A stretch of 64,000 bases of DNA from Micromonospora sp. RP3T (GTDB lineage: Bacteria; Actinomycetota; Actinomycetes; Mycobacteriales; Micromonosporaceae). The stretch's first letter is position 1. Every line of letters starts with the position of its first letter. Below the pieces are notes generated by a model. That model did not search any database. It saw only the letters and a program-made list of their open reading frames with translations, and was not told the DNA's origin. Where the stretch lies: positions 44,340 through 108,339 of the forward strand of contig NZ_PYPS01000026.1 of assembly GCF_003027925.1 (NCBI RefSeq), written 5' to 3'. The translations under genes and the position numbers were made by a program. This document shows positions 18,819 through 26,714 of the stretch, piece after piece.

Positions 18819-19463
18819 GTGATCTTCTCCCGGAAGCGGGCCGGCGAGGCGCGGCACGCGCGTGACAACGGGGTCCTCGACGCCGGGGAGACCCCGGCGG
18901 CGCCGGCTCGTGGCCCCTACGACGTCAGCGAGGCGCCCGACGCGCCCCGGCTCGACCTGGGCAGCATCCAGATCCCGGCGGTGCCGGACGTGGAGGTGCG
19001 GGTGCAGGCCGACCCGCAGGGCGTGATCCAGCAGGTGGTGCTGGTGCACGGGCAGAACGCGTTGCAGCTCGGCGTGTTCGCCGCACCCCGTTCGGAGGGC
19101 ATCTGGGACGAGGTGCGCGAGGAGATCCGCACCTCGCTGCTGAACGACGGCGCCGCCGCCCAGGAGGTCGAGGGGGAGCGCGGCACCGAGCTGCGGGCCC
19201 AGGTCCGCACCCCGGACGGCGTGACCGACCTGCGGTTCATCGGCATCGACGGGCCGCGCTGGATGGTGCGGGGCGTCTTCCAGGGCCAGGCGGCCGTCGA
19301 CCCGGCCGCCGGCGGCCCGCTCGCGGCCTGCCTGGACGGCCTGGTGGTGGACCGTGGCCAGGAGGCCAAGCCGGTCCGTGAGCCGCTGCCGCTGCGACTG
19401 CCGCGCGAGGTGGCCGAGCAGCAGGCCGCCGAGCAGCAGGCGGCCGGTCCGCAGGAGGTCTGA
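18819..19463 (+). CDS. DUF3710 family protein
   Basis: A 214-residue protein matching DUF3710: a basic N-terminus (FSRKRAGEARHARD), then YDVSEAPDAPRLDLGSIQIPAVPDVEVRVQ, a GIWDEVREEIRTSL helix and DLRFIGIDGPRWMVRGVFQG. The C-terminus has a Gln/Ala run (AEQQAAEQQAAG). It consistently follows dut in actinobacteria; no function is established. The GTG at 18819 has GGAGGG upstream, and the closeness to dut implies co-transcription. Confidence 0.88.
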   Translation: MIFSRKRAGEARHARDNGVLDAGETPAAPARGPYDVSEAPDAPRLDLGSIQIPAVPDVEVRVQADPQGVIQQVVLVHGQNALQLGVFAAPRSEGIWDEVREEIRTSLLNDGAAAQEVEGERGTELRAQVRTPDGVTDLRFIGIDGPRWMVRGVFQGQAAVDPAAGGPLAACLDGLVVDRGQEAKPVREPLPLRLPREVAEQQAAEQQAAGPQEV

Positions 19464-19628
19464 GGCCCGCGCCGGGCCCGGTCCCGTCGGCCCCGAGCCG
19501 GCGGGACCGGGCCCGCGGCGTGTCCGCCCGGCGTGCCGCCGGTCCCGCCGGCCGGCCGGACCGGCGTACGCTGGCGGGACGGTTCCGCCATCCGCGGGAC
19601 CCCGGCGCGGAGAGGTGACGCGGAGGTC

Positions 19629-20009
19629 ATGACGACCGACCAGGGCCGGGTGTCGCTGCGGCGGCTGCTGCAACGGTTCACCGCGAGCGAGGCCGAGATC
19701 GAGGCGCAGGAGCTGCGCCGGGAGAGCGCCGAATCCGGCGGCACCCCCACCCACCAGTGCAACCGTGGTCAGGTGGTCTCGGTGGCCGGGCGGCTGCGCA
19801 CCGTGGTCTACACGCCGCGCACCAACCTGCCCACGCTGGAGGCCGACCTCTACGACGGCAACGACGTGGTCACCCTCGTCTGGCTGGGCCGGCGGCACAT
19901 CGCCGGGATCGAGCCGGGCCGGCACCTCACCGCCCACGGCCGGGTGGCCGTGCGGGACGACCGCAAGGTGATCTACAACCCGTACTACGAGCTGGAGCCG
20001 CCGAAGTGA
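19629..20009 (+). CDS. OB-fold nucleic-acid-binding protein
   Basis: A 126-residue protein with a helical N-terminus (RVSLRRLLQRFTASEAEIEAQEL) followed by an OB-fold: RGQVVSVAGRLRTVVYTP, LEADLYDGNDVVTLVWLGRRHIAGIEPGRHLTAHGRVA and YNPYYELEPP. It binds nucleic acid by family inference. GGAGGT precedes the ATG at 19629. Its TGA overlaps the GTG of the DUF3159 gene (GTGA), a coupled pair conserved in actinobacteria. Confidence 0.88.
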   Translation: MTTDQGRVSLRRLLQRFTASEAEIEAQELRRESAESGGTPTHQCNRGQVVSVAGRLRTVVYTPRTNLPTLEADLYDGNDVVTLVWLGRRHIAGIEPGRHLTAHGRVAVRDDRKVIYNPYYELEPPK

Positions 20010-20689
20010 CGACCGGACAGCAGCACACCCCGTCGGGCCTCGACCCGCAGGACGAGGAGCGGCTGCCCAGCATCGCCGAGCAGATGGCCGACCAGCTCGG
20101 CGGCTGGCGCGGCCTGGTCGAGTCGAGCATCCCGGTGGTGGTCTTCGTGATCGCCAACGTGGTGGGCGAGCTGCGCCCCGCCGTGATCGCCTCGGTCGCG
20201 GTGGCGCTGCTGATCGCCGTGCTCCGGCTGATCCAGCGCCGGCCGGTGCGACACGCGGTCAACGGGCTGTTCGGCGTCGGCATCGGCGCGGCCATCGCCT
20301 GGCGGACCGGCAACGAGCGGGACTTCTACCTCCCCGGCATCCTCTACGGCATCGGCTACGGCCTGGCGCTGCTGCTCTCCGCCGCGATCCGGCAGCCGCT
20401 GGTCGGCTGGATCTGGTCGGTGCTGGTCGCCAAGGGCCGCTCCGAGTGGCGCGACGACCCCAGGCTGGTGCGCACCTTCACCCAGCTCACCGTGCTCTGG
20501 GGCGTGGTGTGGCTGGCCAAGGTCGGCGTGCAGGCCGGGCTCTACCTGGCCCACCAGGACACCGCGCTCGGCGTGGCCCGGCTCGCCCTGGGCTACCCGC
20601 CGTACGCGCTGCTGCTGTTGATCACCGTCTGGGCGGTGCGCCGGGTCACCCGGGAGGGCGCCGGCGCCACCCCGCTGCCCGGCGCCTGA
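20006..20689 (+). CDS. DUF3159 family membrane protein
   Basis: A 227-residue integral membrane protein. After about 35 polar residues come five or six hydrophobic helices (VESSIPVVVFVIANVVG, PAVIASVAVALLIAVL, VNGLFGVGIGAAIAW, YLPGILYGIGYGLALLLSAA, LTVLWGVVWLAKVGVQ, YPPYALLLLITVWAV). It fits DUF3159, of unknown function. GTGA overlap with the OB-fold gene indicates translational coupling. The next gene converges, six bases beyond the stop. Confidence 0.9.
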   Translation: MTTGQQHTPSGLDPQDEERLPSIAEQMADQLGGWRGLVESSIPVVVFVIANVVGELRPAVIASVAVALLIAVLRLIQRRPVRHAVNGLFGVGIGAAIAWRTGNERDFYLPGILYGIGYGLALLLSAAIRQPLVGWIWSVLVAKGRSEWRDDPRLVRTFTQLTVLWGVVWLAKVGVQAGLYLAHQDTALGVARLALGYPPYALLLLITVWAVRRVTREGAGATPLPGA

Positions 20690-20695
20690 GCCCGC

Positions 20696-21385
20696 TCAGG
20701 AGCGCTCGCGCAACCGATCGGTGCTGTCCGGCCCGAGGATCACGGCGCGCACCTCGTCCTCCACCTCGGCGGTGCACACGAACACCAGCTCGTCGCCGGC
20801 CTCGATCGGGTCGTCCGGGGTGGGCACCAGCACCCGCTTGCCGCGCAGGATCGCCACCAGCGCCGCGTCCCGGGGGATCGGCACCGCGTGGATCGGCTGC
20901 CCCACGTAGGGCGCGGTCGGCGGCAGGGTGATCTCCACCAGGTTCGCCTCGCCCTGCCGGAACGTCATCAGCCGGACCAGGTCGCCGACGGTCACCGCCT
21001 CCTCGACCAGCGCGGCCATCACCCGCGGCTTGCTGACCGCGACGTCCACGCCCCACTGCTCGGTGAACAGCCACTCGTTCTCCGCCCGGTTGACCCGGGC
21101 CACCACCCGGGGCACCGCGAACTCGGTCTTGGCCAGCAGCGAGACCACCAGGTTGACCTTGTCGTCGCCGGTGGCCGCGACCACCACGTCGCAGCCGGCC
21201 ACGTTGGCCTCCTCCAGGCTGGCCAGCTCGCACGCGTCGGCCAGCACCCAGTCGGCGGTCGGTACCCGGTCGGGCCGCAGCATCTTCGGCTGCCGCTCGA
21301 TCAGCATCACCTGATGGCCGTTGTCGATCAGCTCCTGGGCGATCGAGCGGCCCACGTTGCCGGCGCCGGCGATGGCGATCCGCAT
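20696..21385 (-). CDS. ceoC: TrkA/RCK-domain potassium regulatory protein (CeoC-like)
   Basis: A 229-residue RCK protein. The N-terminal Rossmann domain has the nucleotide-binding MRIAIAGAGNVGRSIAQELIDNGHQV and ADWVLADACEL motifs. The C-terminal TrkA_C domain covers about residues 145-215 (NLVEITLPPTAPYVGQPI...AGDELVFVCTAEVE). Such proteins sense NAD(H)/ATP or c-di-AMP and gate potassium transport. Its ATG lies three bases after the stop of the ceoB-like gene, so the two form one transcript. Context suggests control of the divergently encoded KimA-like carrier. Confidence 0.92.
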   Translation of the reverse strand: MRIAIAGAGNVGRSIAQELIDNGHQVMLIERQPKMLRPDRVPTADWVLADACELASLEEANVAGCDVVVAATGDDKVNLVVSLLAKTEFAVPRVVARVNRAENEWLFTEQWGVDVAVSKPRVMAALVEEAVTVGDLVRLMTFRQGEANLVEITLPPTAPYVGQPIHAVPIPRDAALVAILRGKRVLVPTPDDPIEAGDELVFVCTAEVEDEVRAVILGPDSTDRLRERS

Positions 21386-21388
21386 GAC

Positions 21389-22054
21389 TCAGTGCCCCCC
21401 TTCCGGCGGCGCCGCCGCCACCGAGGTGACCGAGGCGACGATGTCGTCGGTCACCAGCATGAAGACCTGGTCGCCCTCCTGCACCACGGTGGAGGCGGTG
21501 GGCAGCGTGCCGATCCCGAAGCGGGTCAGGTAGGCGACCCGGGCGCCGGCGGACTCCTCGAGCTGCCGCAACGGCCGGCCGATCCAGTCCTTGTGCACCG
21601 GCACCTCGACGATCGACACGGTGCTGGTCAGGTCGCGGAAGATCTCCACGTTCCCCTCGGGGACCAGGTGGCGCAGCATCCGGTCGGCGGTCCACCGGAC
21701 GGTCGCCACGGTCGGGATGCCGAGGCGCTCGTAGACCTGGGCGCGGCGCTGGTCGTAGATCCGGGCCGCCACCCGGGAGACGCCGAACGTCTCGCGGGCC
21801 AGCCGGGCCGAGATGATGTTGGAGTTGTCGCCGCTGGAGACCGCGGCGAACGCGTCGGCCCGCTCGATGCCGGCCTCGCGCAGCACCTCGCCGTCGAAGC
21901 CGGCGCCGGTGACCGTGATGCCGGCGAAGTCGGGCCCGAGTCGGCGGAACGCGTCCGCGTCCTGGTCGATCACCGCCACCGAGTGCCCCCGGGACTCCAG
22001 GCTGTGCGCCAGGGTCGACCCGACCCGGCCGCAGCCCATGATCACGACATGCAC
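21389..22054 (-). CDS. ceoB: TrkA/RCK-domain potassium regulatory protein (CeoB-like)
   Basis: A 221-residue RCK protein, first gene of the ceoB-ceoC pair. The Rossmann N-terminus reads VIMGCGRVGSTLAHSLESRGHSVAVIDQD with a further AAVSSGDNSNIISARLAR segment, followed by a TrkA_C domain (IVEVPVHKDWIGRPLRQL...EGDQVFMLVTDD). The GTG at 22054 has GGAGGAG upstream. In mycobacteria the homologous ceoB-ceoC pair is the Trk system's cytoplasmic part. No TrkH/TrkG channel is present here, so the partner is probably the adjacent KimA-like transporter. Confidence 0.92.
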   Translation of the reverse strand: MHVVIMGCGRVGSTLAHSLESRGHSVAVIDQDADAFRRLGPDFAGITVTGAGFDGEVLREAGIERADAFAAVSSGDNSNIISARLARETFGVSRVAARIYDQRRAQVYERLGIPTVATVRWTADRMLRHLVPEGNVEIFRDLTSTVSIVEVPVHKDWIGRPLRQLEESAGARVAYLTRFGIGTLPTASTVVQEGDQVFMLVTDDIVASVTSVAAAPPEGGH

Positions 22055-22197
22055 GGTGTCCGCTCCTCCCACGGTGCCGCCCGCCGACCCGTCGTCTGCG
22101 AGCCTGCCACGTCCCCGCGCCCGGCGGGGCACCGACGGTACCGCGCGGGCGCGCGCGGCGGTGATCAGCCACCCCACCGTCCCGCGCCGGGTGGCCG

Positions 22198-22203
22198 TAC
22201 GCT
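22198..22203 (+). promoter_or_regulatory. -10 hexamer, possible leaderless start of the KimA-like gene
   Basis: TACGCT ends eight bases before the GTG at 22212; no Shine-Dalgarno sequence is visible. Confidence 0.45.
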
Positions 22204-22211
22204 TGTCGGTT

Positions 22212-24257
22212 GTGGCCAGCCCCACCTCGCTGCTGAAGCGACTCCTCCTCGGTCGACCGTTCCGGTCCGACCGCCTCCAGCACACCCTGCTGCCGAAGCG
22301 CATCGCGCTGCCGGTCTTCGCGTCCGACGCGCTCTCCAGCGTGGCGTACGCGCCGGACGAGATCCTGCTGACGCTCTCCATCGCGGGCGCCTCCGCGTAC
22401 TTCTTCTCGCCGTGGGTCGCGCTCGCCGTCGTCGTGGTGATGCTCACCGTGGTGGCGAGCTACCGGCAGAACGTGCACGCCTACCCGTCCGGCGGCGGCG
22501 ACTACGAGGTGGCCACCGTCAACCTCGGTCCGCGGGCCGGTCTCGCGGTGGCCAGCGCGTTGCTCGTGGACTACGTGCTGACGGTCGCCGTGTCGGTCTC
22601 CTCCGGGGTGGCGAACCTCGGCTCGGTGGTGCCGTTCGTGGCCACCCACAAGGTGCTCATCGCGGTCAGCGCGGTGGTGCTGCTCACCGCGATCAACCTG
22701 CGCGGCCTGCGCGAGTCGGGCACCGCGTTCGCCATCCCCACCTACGGCTTCGTCATCGTCATCGGCGGCATGCTGCTGACCGGCGCGGTGCGGATCTTCG
22801 TGCTCGGCGACGACCTGCGCGCGCCGAGCGCCGGCCTGGAGATCCACGCCGAGCACAGCGTCACCGGATTCGCGTTGATCTTCCTGCTGCTGCGCACGTT
22901 CTCCTCCGGCTGCGCGGCGCTCACCGGCGTGGAGGCGATCTCCAACGGCGTACCCGCGTTCAAGTCGCCGAAGTCGAAGAACGCGGCCACCACGCTGCTG
23001 CTGCTCGGCGGCATCGCGGTCACCATGCTGGTCGGCATCATCCTGCTGGCCCGCCGGACCGGCCTGCAGTACGTCGAGAGCCCCAGCCAGATCGTCTCCG
23101 GTCCGGACGGGTACGTGCAGAAGACGGTCACCGTGCAGCTCGGCGAGACCGTGTTCGGCGGCGGCTCGGTGCTGCTCTACGTGGTCGCCGGGATGACCGC
23201 GCTGATCCTGTTCCTGGCCGCGAACACCGCGTTCAACGGCTTCCCGGTGCTCGGCTCGATCCTCGCGCAGGACCGCTACCTGCCCCGGCAGCTGCACACC
23301 CGGGGCGACCGGCTGGCGTTCTCCAACGGCATCGTCTTCCTCGCCGTCTCCGCGGTGGTGCTCATCGTCGGCTTCCAGGCCGAGGTGACCCGGCTCATCC
23401 AGCTCTACATCGTCGGCGTGTTCGTCTCGTTCACGCTCTCCCAGGCCGGCATGATCCGGCACTGGAACCGGCACCTGCGCAACGAGCGGGACCTCCAGGC
23501 GCGGCGGCGGATGATCCGGTCCCGGGCCATCAACGCGTTCGGCATGGCGATGACCGGTGTGGTGCTGGTCATCGTGCTGGTCACCAAGTTCCTGCTCGGC
23601 GCCTGGATCGCGATCGTCGCGATGGCCGTGATGTACGTGGTCATGCTGGGCATCCGCCGGCACTACGACCGGGTCGCCGCGGAGCTGGAGCCGACCGAGC
23701 AGCGGGCCGTGCTGCCCGCCCGCAACCACGCCATCGTGCTGGTCAGCAAGCTGCACCAGCCCACGCTGCGGGCCGTCGCGTACGCCCGGGCCACCCGGCC
23801 GGACACGCTCACCGCGGTGACCGTCAACGTGGACGAGAAGGACACCCGGGACCTCCAGGCCGACTGGGAACGGCGGGAGCTGCCGGTGCCGCTGACCGTG
23901 ATCGACTCCCCGTACCGGGAGATCACCCGGCCGATCCTCAACTTCGTGTCCTCGGTCCGCCGGGAGTCGCCGCGCGACGTGGTCACCGTCTTCATCCCGG
24001 AGTACGTGGTGGGCCGCTGGTGGGAGAACCTGCTGCACAACCAGAGCGCGCTGCGGCTCAAGGGCCGGCTGCTGTTCGAACCGGGCGTGATGGTGACCAG
24101 CGTGCCCTGGCAGCTCGCGTCCACCGCCAGCAAGAACCTGGACCGCTTGGACGCCACGCTCAGCCGCGGGCCGGCACGCGGCCCCCGGGTCGCGCCGCGC
24201 AGCACCCTGCCGCCGCCCGTCGACGCCACGCCCTCCGAGCCCGAGGGTCGGTCATGA
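22212..24257 (+). CDS. KimA-like APC-superfamily potassium transporter
   Basis: A 681-residue transporter with about 12 membrane helices and a cytoplasmic tail of some 200 residues. Segments such as LPVFASDALSSVAYAPDEIL, SYRQNVHAYPSGGGDYEVA, FSSGCAALTGVEAISNGVPAFK and RGDRLAFSNGIVFL closely resemble Bacillus subtilis KimA (YdaO), a high-affinity K+/H+ importer often misannotated as an amino-acid permease. The soluble tail contains NHAIVLVSKLHQPTLRAVAYARA, like a universal-stress-type fold. It is divergent from ceoBC, which fits a potassium module. Its stop overlaps the next ATG (ATGA). K+ as substrate is inferred from similarity; amino-acid transport remains possible. Confidence 0.85.
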   Translation: MASPTSLLKRLLLGRPFRSDRLQHTLLPKRIALPVFASDALSSVAYAPDEILLTLSIAGASAYFFSPWVALAVVVVMLTVVASYRQNVHAYPSGGGDYEVATVNLGPRAGLAVASALLVDYVLTVAVSVSSGVANLGSVVPFVATHKVLIAVSAVVLLTAINLRGLRESGTAFAIPTYGFVIVIGGMLLTGAVRIFVLGDDLRAPSAGLEIHAEHSVTGFALIFLLLRTFSSGCAALTGVEAISNGVPAFKSPKSKNAATTLLLLGGIAVTMLVGIILLARRTGLQYVESPSQIVSGPDGYVQKTVTVQLGETVFGGGSVLLYVVAGMTALILFLAANTAFNGFPVLGSILAQDRYLPRQLHTRGDRLAFSNGIVFLAVSAVVLIVGFQAEVTRLIQLYIVGVFVSFTLSQAGMIRHWNRHLRNERDLQARRRMIRSRAINAFGMAMTGVVLVIVLVTKFLLGAWIAIVAMAVMYVVMLGIRRHYDRVAAELEPTEQRAVLPARNHAIVLVSKLHQPTLRAVAYARATRPDTLTAVTVNVDEKDTRDLQADWERRELPVPLTVIDSPYREITRPILNFVSSVRRESPRDVVTVFIPEYVVGRWWENLLHNQSALRLKGRLLFEPGVMVTSVPWQLASTASKNLDRLDATLSRGPARGPRVAPRSTLPPPVDATPSEPEGRS

Positions 24258-25492
24258 GCGCGGATCCGCGGCCCGGGCTGGTGGAGGCCGAGCGGGTCGA
24301 GCTGACCGTCGACGCGGTCGCCCCCGGCGGGCACTGCGTGGCCCGGGTCGACGGCCAGGTGGTCTTCGTCCGGCACGCGCTGCCCGGCGAGCGGGTGGTG
24401 GCCGAGGTGACCGAGCTGCACCGGGGCTTCGCCCGCGCCGACGCGGTGCAGATCCTCGACGCCTCGCCGGACCGGGTCACCCCGCCCTGCCCGTACGCCC
24501 GGCCGGGCGGGTGCGGCGGCTGCGACCTCCAGCACGTCGCCCCGGCCGCCCAGCTCAACTGGAAGCTCGCCGTGGTGCGCGAGCAGCTCACCCGGCTGGG
24601 CCGGCTCACCGACGCGCAGGTGGACGCGCTCGGCGTCCGGGTCGAGGCGCTGCCCGGCGGGCCGCTGGGCTGGCGCTCCCGGGTCCGCTACGCGGTCGAC
24701 GCCGCCGACCGGGCCGGGCTGCTCAAGCACCGCTCGCACGAGGTGGTGCCGATCGACAGCTGCCTGATCGCCCATCCGGCGATCCGGGAGCTGCCGGTGC
24801 TGCCGCCCACCGGGACGCGCTGGCCGGACGCCGACGCGGTGGAGGCGGTCGCCAGCACCGGCGGGGACGTCACCGTGCTCGCGTACGCCGACGGGGTGCC
24901 CACCGCCGTGCGCGGGCCGGAGCGGGTCCGGGAGACGGCGGCCGGGCGGTCGTTCACGCTGCCCGCGTCCGGCTTCTGGCAGGTGCACCCGGCCGCGGCG
25001 GACGCCCTGGTCGGCGCCGTGCTGGACCTGCTCGACCCGCGTCCCGGCGAGACCGCCTGGGACCTGTACGGCGGGGCCGGGCTGTTCGCCGCCGCGCTCG
25101 CCGGCCGGGTCGACGGGGCCCGGGTGACGGTTGTCGAGTCCGCTCCGGACGGGGTGGCCGCGGCCCGGACGAACCTGGCCGACCTGGCCGCCGTGGAGGT
25201 GGTCGCGGCCCGGGTGGAGACCGCGCTGGCCCGCCGCCGGGTCACCGGGCCGGTCGACCTGGTGGTGCTCGACCCGCCGCGCTCCGGCGCGGGCGCGGCG
25301 GTGGTCCGCGGCGTGGTGGCCGCCGACCCGCGGGCGGTGGCGTACGTGGCCTGCGACCCGGCCGCCTTCGCCCGAGACGTGCGCACGTTCGTCGAGGCGG
25401 GCTGGCGGCTGGCCGCGCTGCGCGGGTTCGACCTGTTCCCGATGACCCAGCACGTCGAGCTGGTCGGCCTGTTCCTGCCCCCGGCACAGTGA
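24254..25492 (+). CDS. TrmA/RlmD-type RNA (uracil-C5) methyltransferase
   Basis: A 412-residue class I methyltransferase acting on uracil in tRNA or rRNA. Residues 1-60 are a TRAM domain. The iron-sulfur cysteines appear in PPCPYARPGGCGGCDLQH. The Rossmann core has DLYGGAGLFAAALA and VVLDPPRSGAG, followed by the catalytic Cys segment YVACDPAAFARD and the FDLFPMTQHVELVGLF ending. The ATG overlaps the transporter stop (ATGA), a coupling also known for the mycobacterial Rv2690c-Rv2689c pair as I recall it. Whether the target is tRNA U54 or 23S rRNA is not decided. Confidence 0.92.
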   Translation: MSADPRPGLVEAERVELTVDAVAPGGHCVARVDGQVVFVRHALPGERVVAEVTELHRGFARADAVQILDASPDRVTPPCPYARPGGCGGCDLQHVAPAAQLNWKLAVVREQLTRLGRLTDAQVDALGVRVEALPGGPLGWRSRVRYAVDAADRAGLLKHRSHEVVPIDSCLIAHPAIRELPVLPPTGTRWPDADAVEAVASTGGDVTVLAYADGVPTAVRGPERVRETAAGRSFTLPASGFWQVHPAAADALVGAVLDLLDPRPGETAWDLYGGAGLFAAALAGRVDGARVTVVESAPDGVAAARTNLADLAAVEVVAARVETALARRRVTGPVDLVVLDPPRSGAGAAVVRGVVAADPRAVAYVACDPAAFARDVRTFVEAGWRLAALRGFDLFPMTQHVELVGLFLPPAQ

Positions 25493-25493
25493 C

Positions 25494-25499
25494 TAGCCT
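25494..25499 (+). promoter_or_regulatory. -10 hexamer, possible leaderless start of anmK
   Basis: TAGCCT begins two bases after the previous stop codon and ends six bases before the ATG at 25506. Confidence 0.5.
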
Positions 25500-25505
25500 G
25501 GCCCG

Positions 25506-26666
25506 ATGAAGATCGTCGGGTTGATGTCGGGGACGTCGTACGACGGGGTGGACGTGGCCGCCGGCGAGTTCACGCTCGACGGGGACACGCTGCGGCTACG
25601 GCCGCTCGGGCACCGTGAGCTGGCGTACCCGGACGAGCTGCGGGCGCGGATCGAGGCGCTGCTGCCGCCGGCGGCCACCACGATCGAGGCGGTCTGCCGG
25701 CTCGACAACCGGCTCGGCGACGTGTTCGCCGAGGCGGCGGCCGTCGGCGTCGAACTGGCCGGCGGCACCGTCGACGCGGTCGTGTCCCACGGCCAGACCG
25801 TCTTCCACTGGGTCGAGGCCGGCCGGGCGCGCGGCACGCTCCAGCTCGGCGCGCCGGCCCGGGTCGCCGCGCGCGTCGGCGTACCGGTGCTGCACGACCT
25901 GCGCTCGGCGGACGTGGCGGCCGGCGGGCAGGGTGCGCCGCTGGTCCCGGCGTTCGACGCGCTGCTGCTCGACGCGGCCGGCGGCCCTCGGGCGGCCCTG
26001 AACCTGGGCGGGATCGCGAACCTCACCGTGGTCGCGCCCGGGGCACCGGTCCTCGGGTACGACGTGGGCCCGGCCAACGCGTTGCTGGACGCCGCCGCCC
26101 GGCGCTTCCTGGGTCGTCCCTGCGACGTCGACGGGGCGCGCGCCGCCGCCGGCCGGGTGCACGGTGCACTGCTGGATCGGCTGCTCGCCGAGCCGTACTA
26201 CGCCGCGCCGCCGCCCAGGTCGACGGGCAAGGAGCTGTTCCACGGCGGCTACCTGGACGCCGCGCTGGCCGCGCTCGGCGAGCCGGTGGCCGCCGACGAC
26301 GTGCTGGCCACGCTCACCGAACTGACCGCCCGCACGGTCGCCGACGCGTGCGACCGGCACCGGGTCACCGAGGTGGTGGCCGCCGGCGGGGGAGTGCGTA
26401 ATCCCACACTCCGAGCCCGGCTGGCCGCGCTCGGCACCGGTCGCTGGCGGCTGCGGACCACCGACGAGCTGGGCGTCCCGGCGCAGGCCAAGGAGGCGTA
26501 CGCGTTCGCGCTGCTGGGCTGGCTGAGCTGGCACGGGCTGCCCGGCGCGGTGCCGTCGGTGACCGGTGCGTCCCGGGCCGCGGTGCTCGGCTCCTGGACC
26601 CCGGCCGGCCCGCCGTTCGGGGCGCCGAGCCCGACGCCACCCCGTCGGCTGACGGTGGCGTCCTGA
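25506..26666 (+). CDS. anmK: anhydro-N-acetylmuramic acid kinase
   Basis: AnmK cleaves and phosphorylates 1,6-anhydro-N-acetylmuramic acid to MurNAc 6-phosphate during cell-wall recycling. The 386-residue protein shows GLMSGTSYDGVD at the N-terminus, VVSHGQTVFHW, LNLGGIANLTVV, GYDVGPANALLDA, RSTGKELF and VVAAGGGVRNPTL, all hallmarks of the family. A Pro-rich tail of about 20 residues is additional. The ATG lies six bases after TAGCCT, and no ribosome binding site is visible. No MurQ etherase is seen nearby. Confidence 0.95.
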   Translation: MKIVGLMSGTSYDGVDVAAGEFTLDGDTLRLRPLGHRELAYPDELRARIEALLPPAATTIEAVCRLDNRLGDVFAEAAAVGVELAGGTVDAVVSHGQTVFHWVEAGRARGTLQLGAPARVAARVGVPVLHDLRSADVAAGGQGAPLVPAFDALLLDAAGGPRAALNLGGIANLTVVAPGAPVLGYDVGPANALLDAAARRFLGRPCDVDGARAAAGRVHGALLDRLLAEPYYAAPPPRSTGKELFHGGYLDAALAALGEPVAADDVLATLTELTARTVADACDRHRVTEVVAAGGGVRNPTLRARLAALGTGRWRLRTTDELGVPAQAKEAYAFALLGWLSWHGLPGAVPSVTGASRAAVLGSWTPAGPPFGAPSPTPPRRLTVAS

Positions 26667-26700
26667 GCCACGGCTCGGCTGCGGACTGTGCCACGCCCGA

Positions 26701-26706
26701 TAGACT
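26701..26706 (+). promoter_or_regulatory. -10 hexamer, possible near-leaderless start of dxs
   Basis: TAGACT ends eight bases before the ATG at 26715. Confidence 0.5.
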
Positions 26707-26714
26707 CTCCGGTC

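Noticed and set aside
20646..24038. Very long open frame on the minus strand (about 1130 codons)
   Set aside because: It is antisense to the KimA-like gene and overlaps the real ceoB and ceoC genes in another frame. The protein is Arg/His/Gly-rich without domains, typical of shadow frames in GC-rich DNA.
20888..24253. Long plus-strand frame running into the TrmA-type gene (1534 codons in all)
   Set aside because: Only the last 412 residues match a protein family; the part upstream is out of frame with the KimA-like gene and antisense to ceoBC.
22212..24257. Amino-acid permease annotation
   Set aside because: The fold is APC superfamily, but similarity to KimA and the ceoBC neighbours favour potassium. 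Kept only as an alternative.
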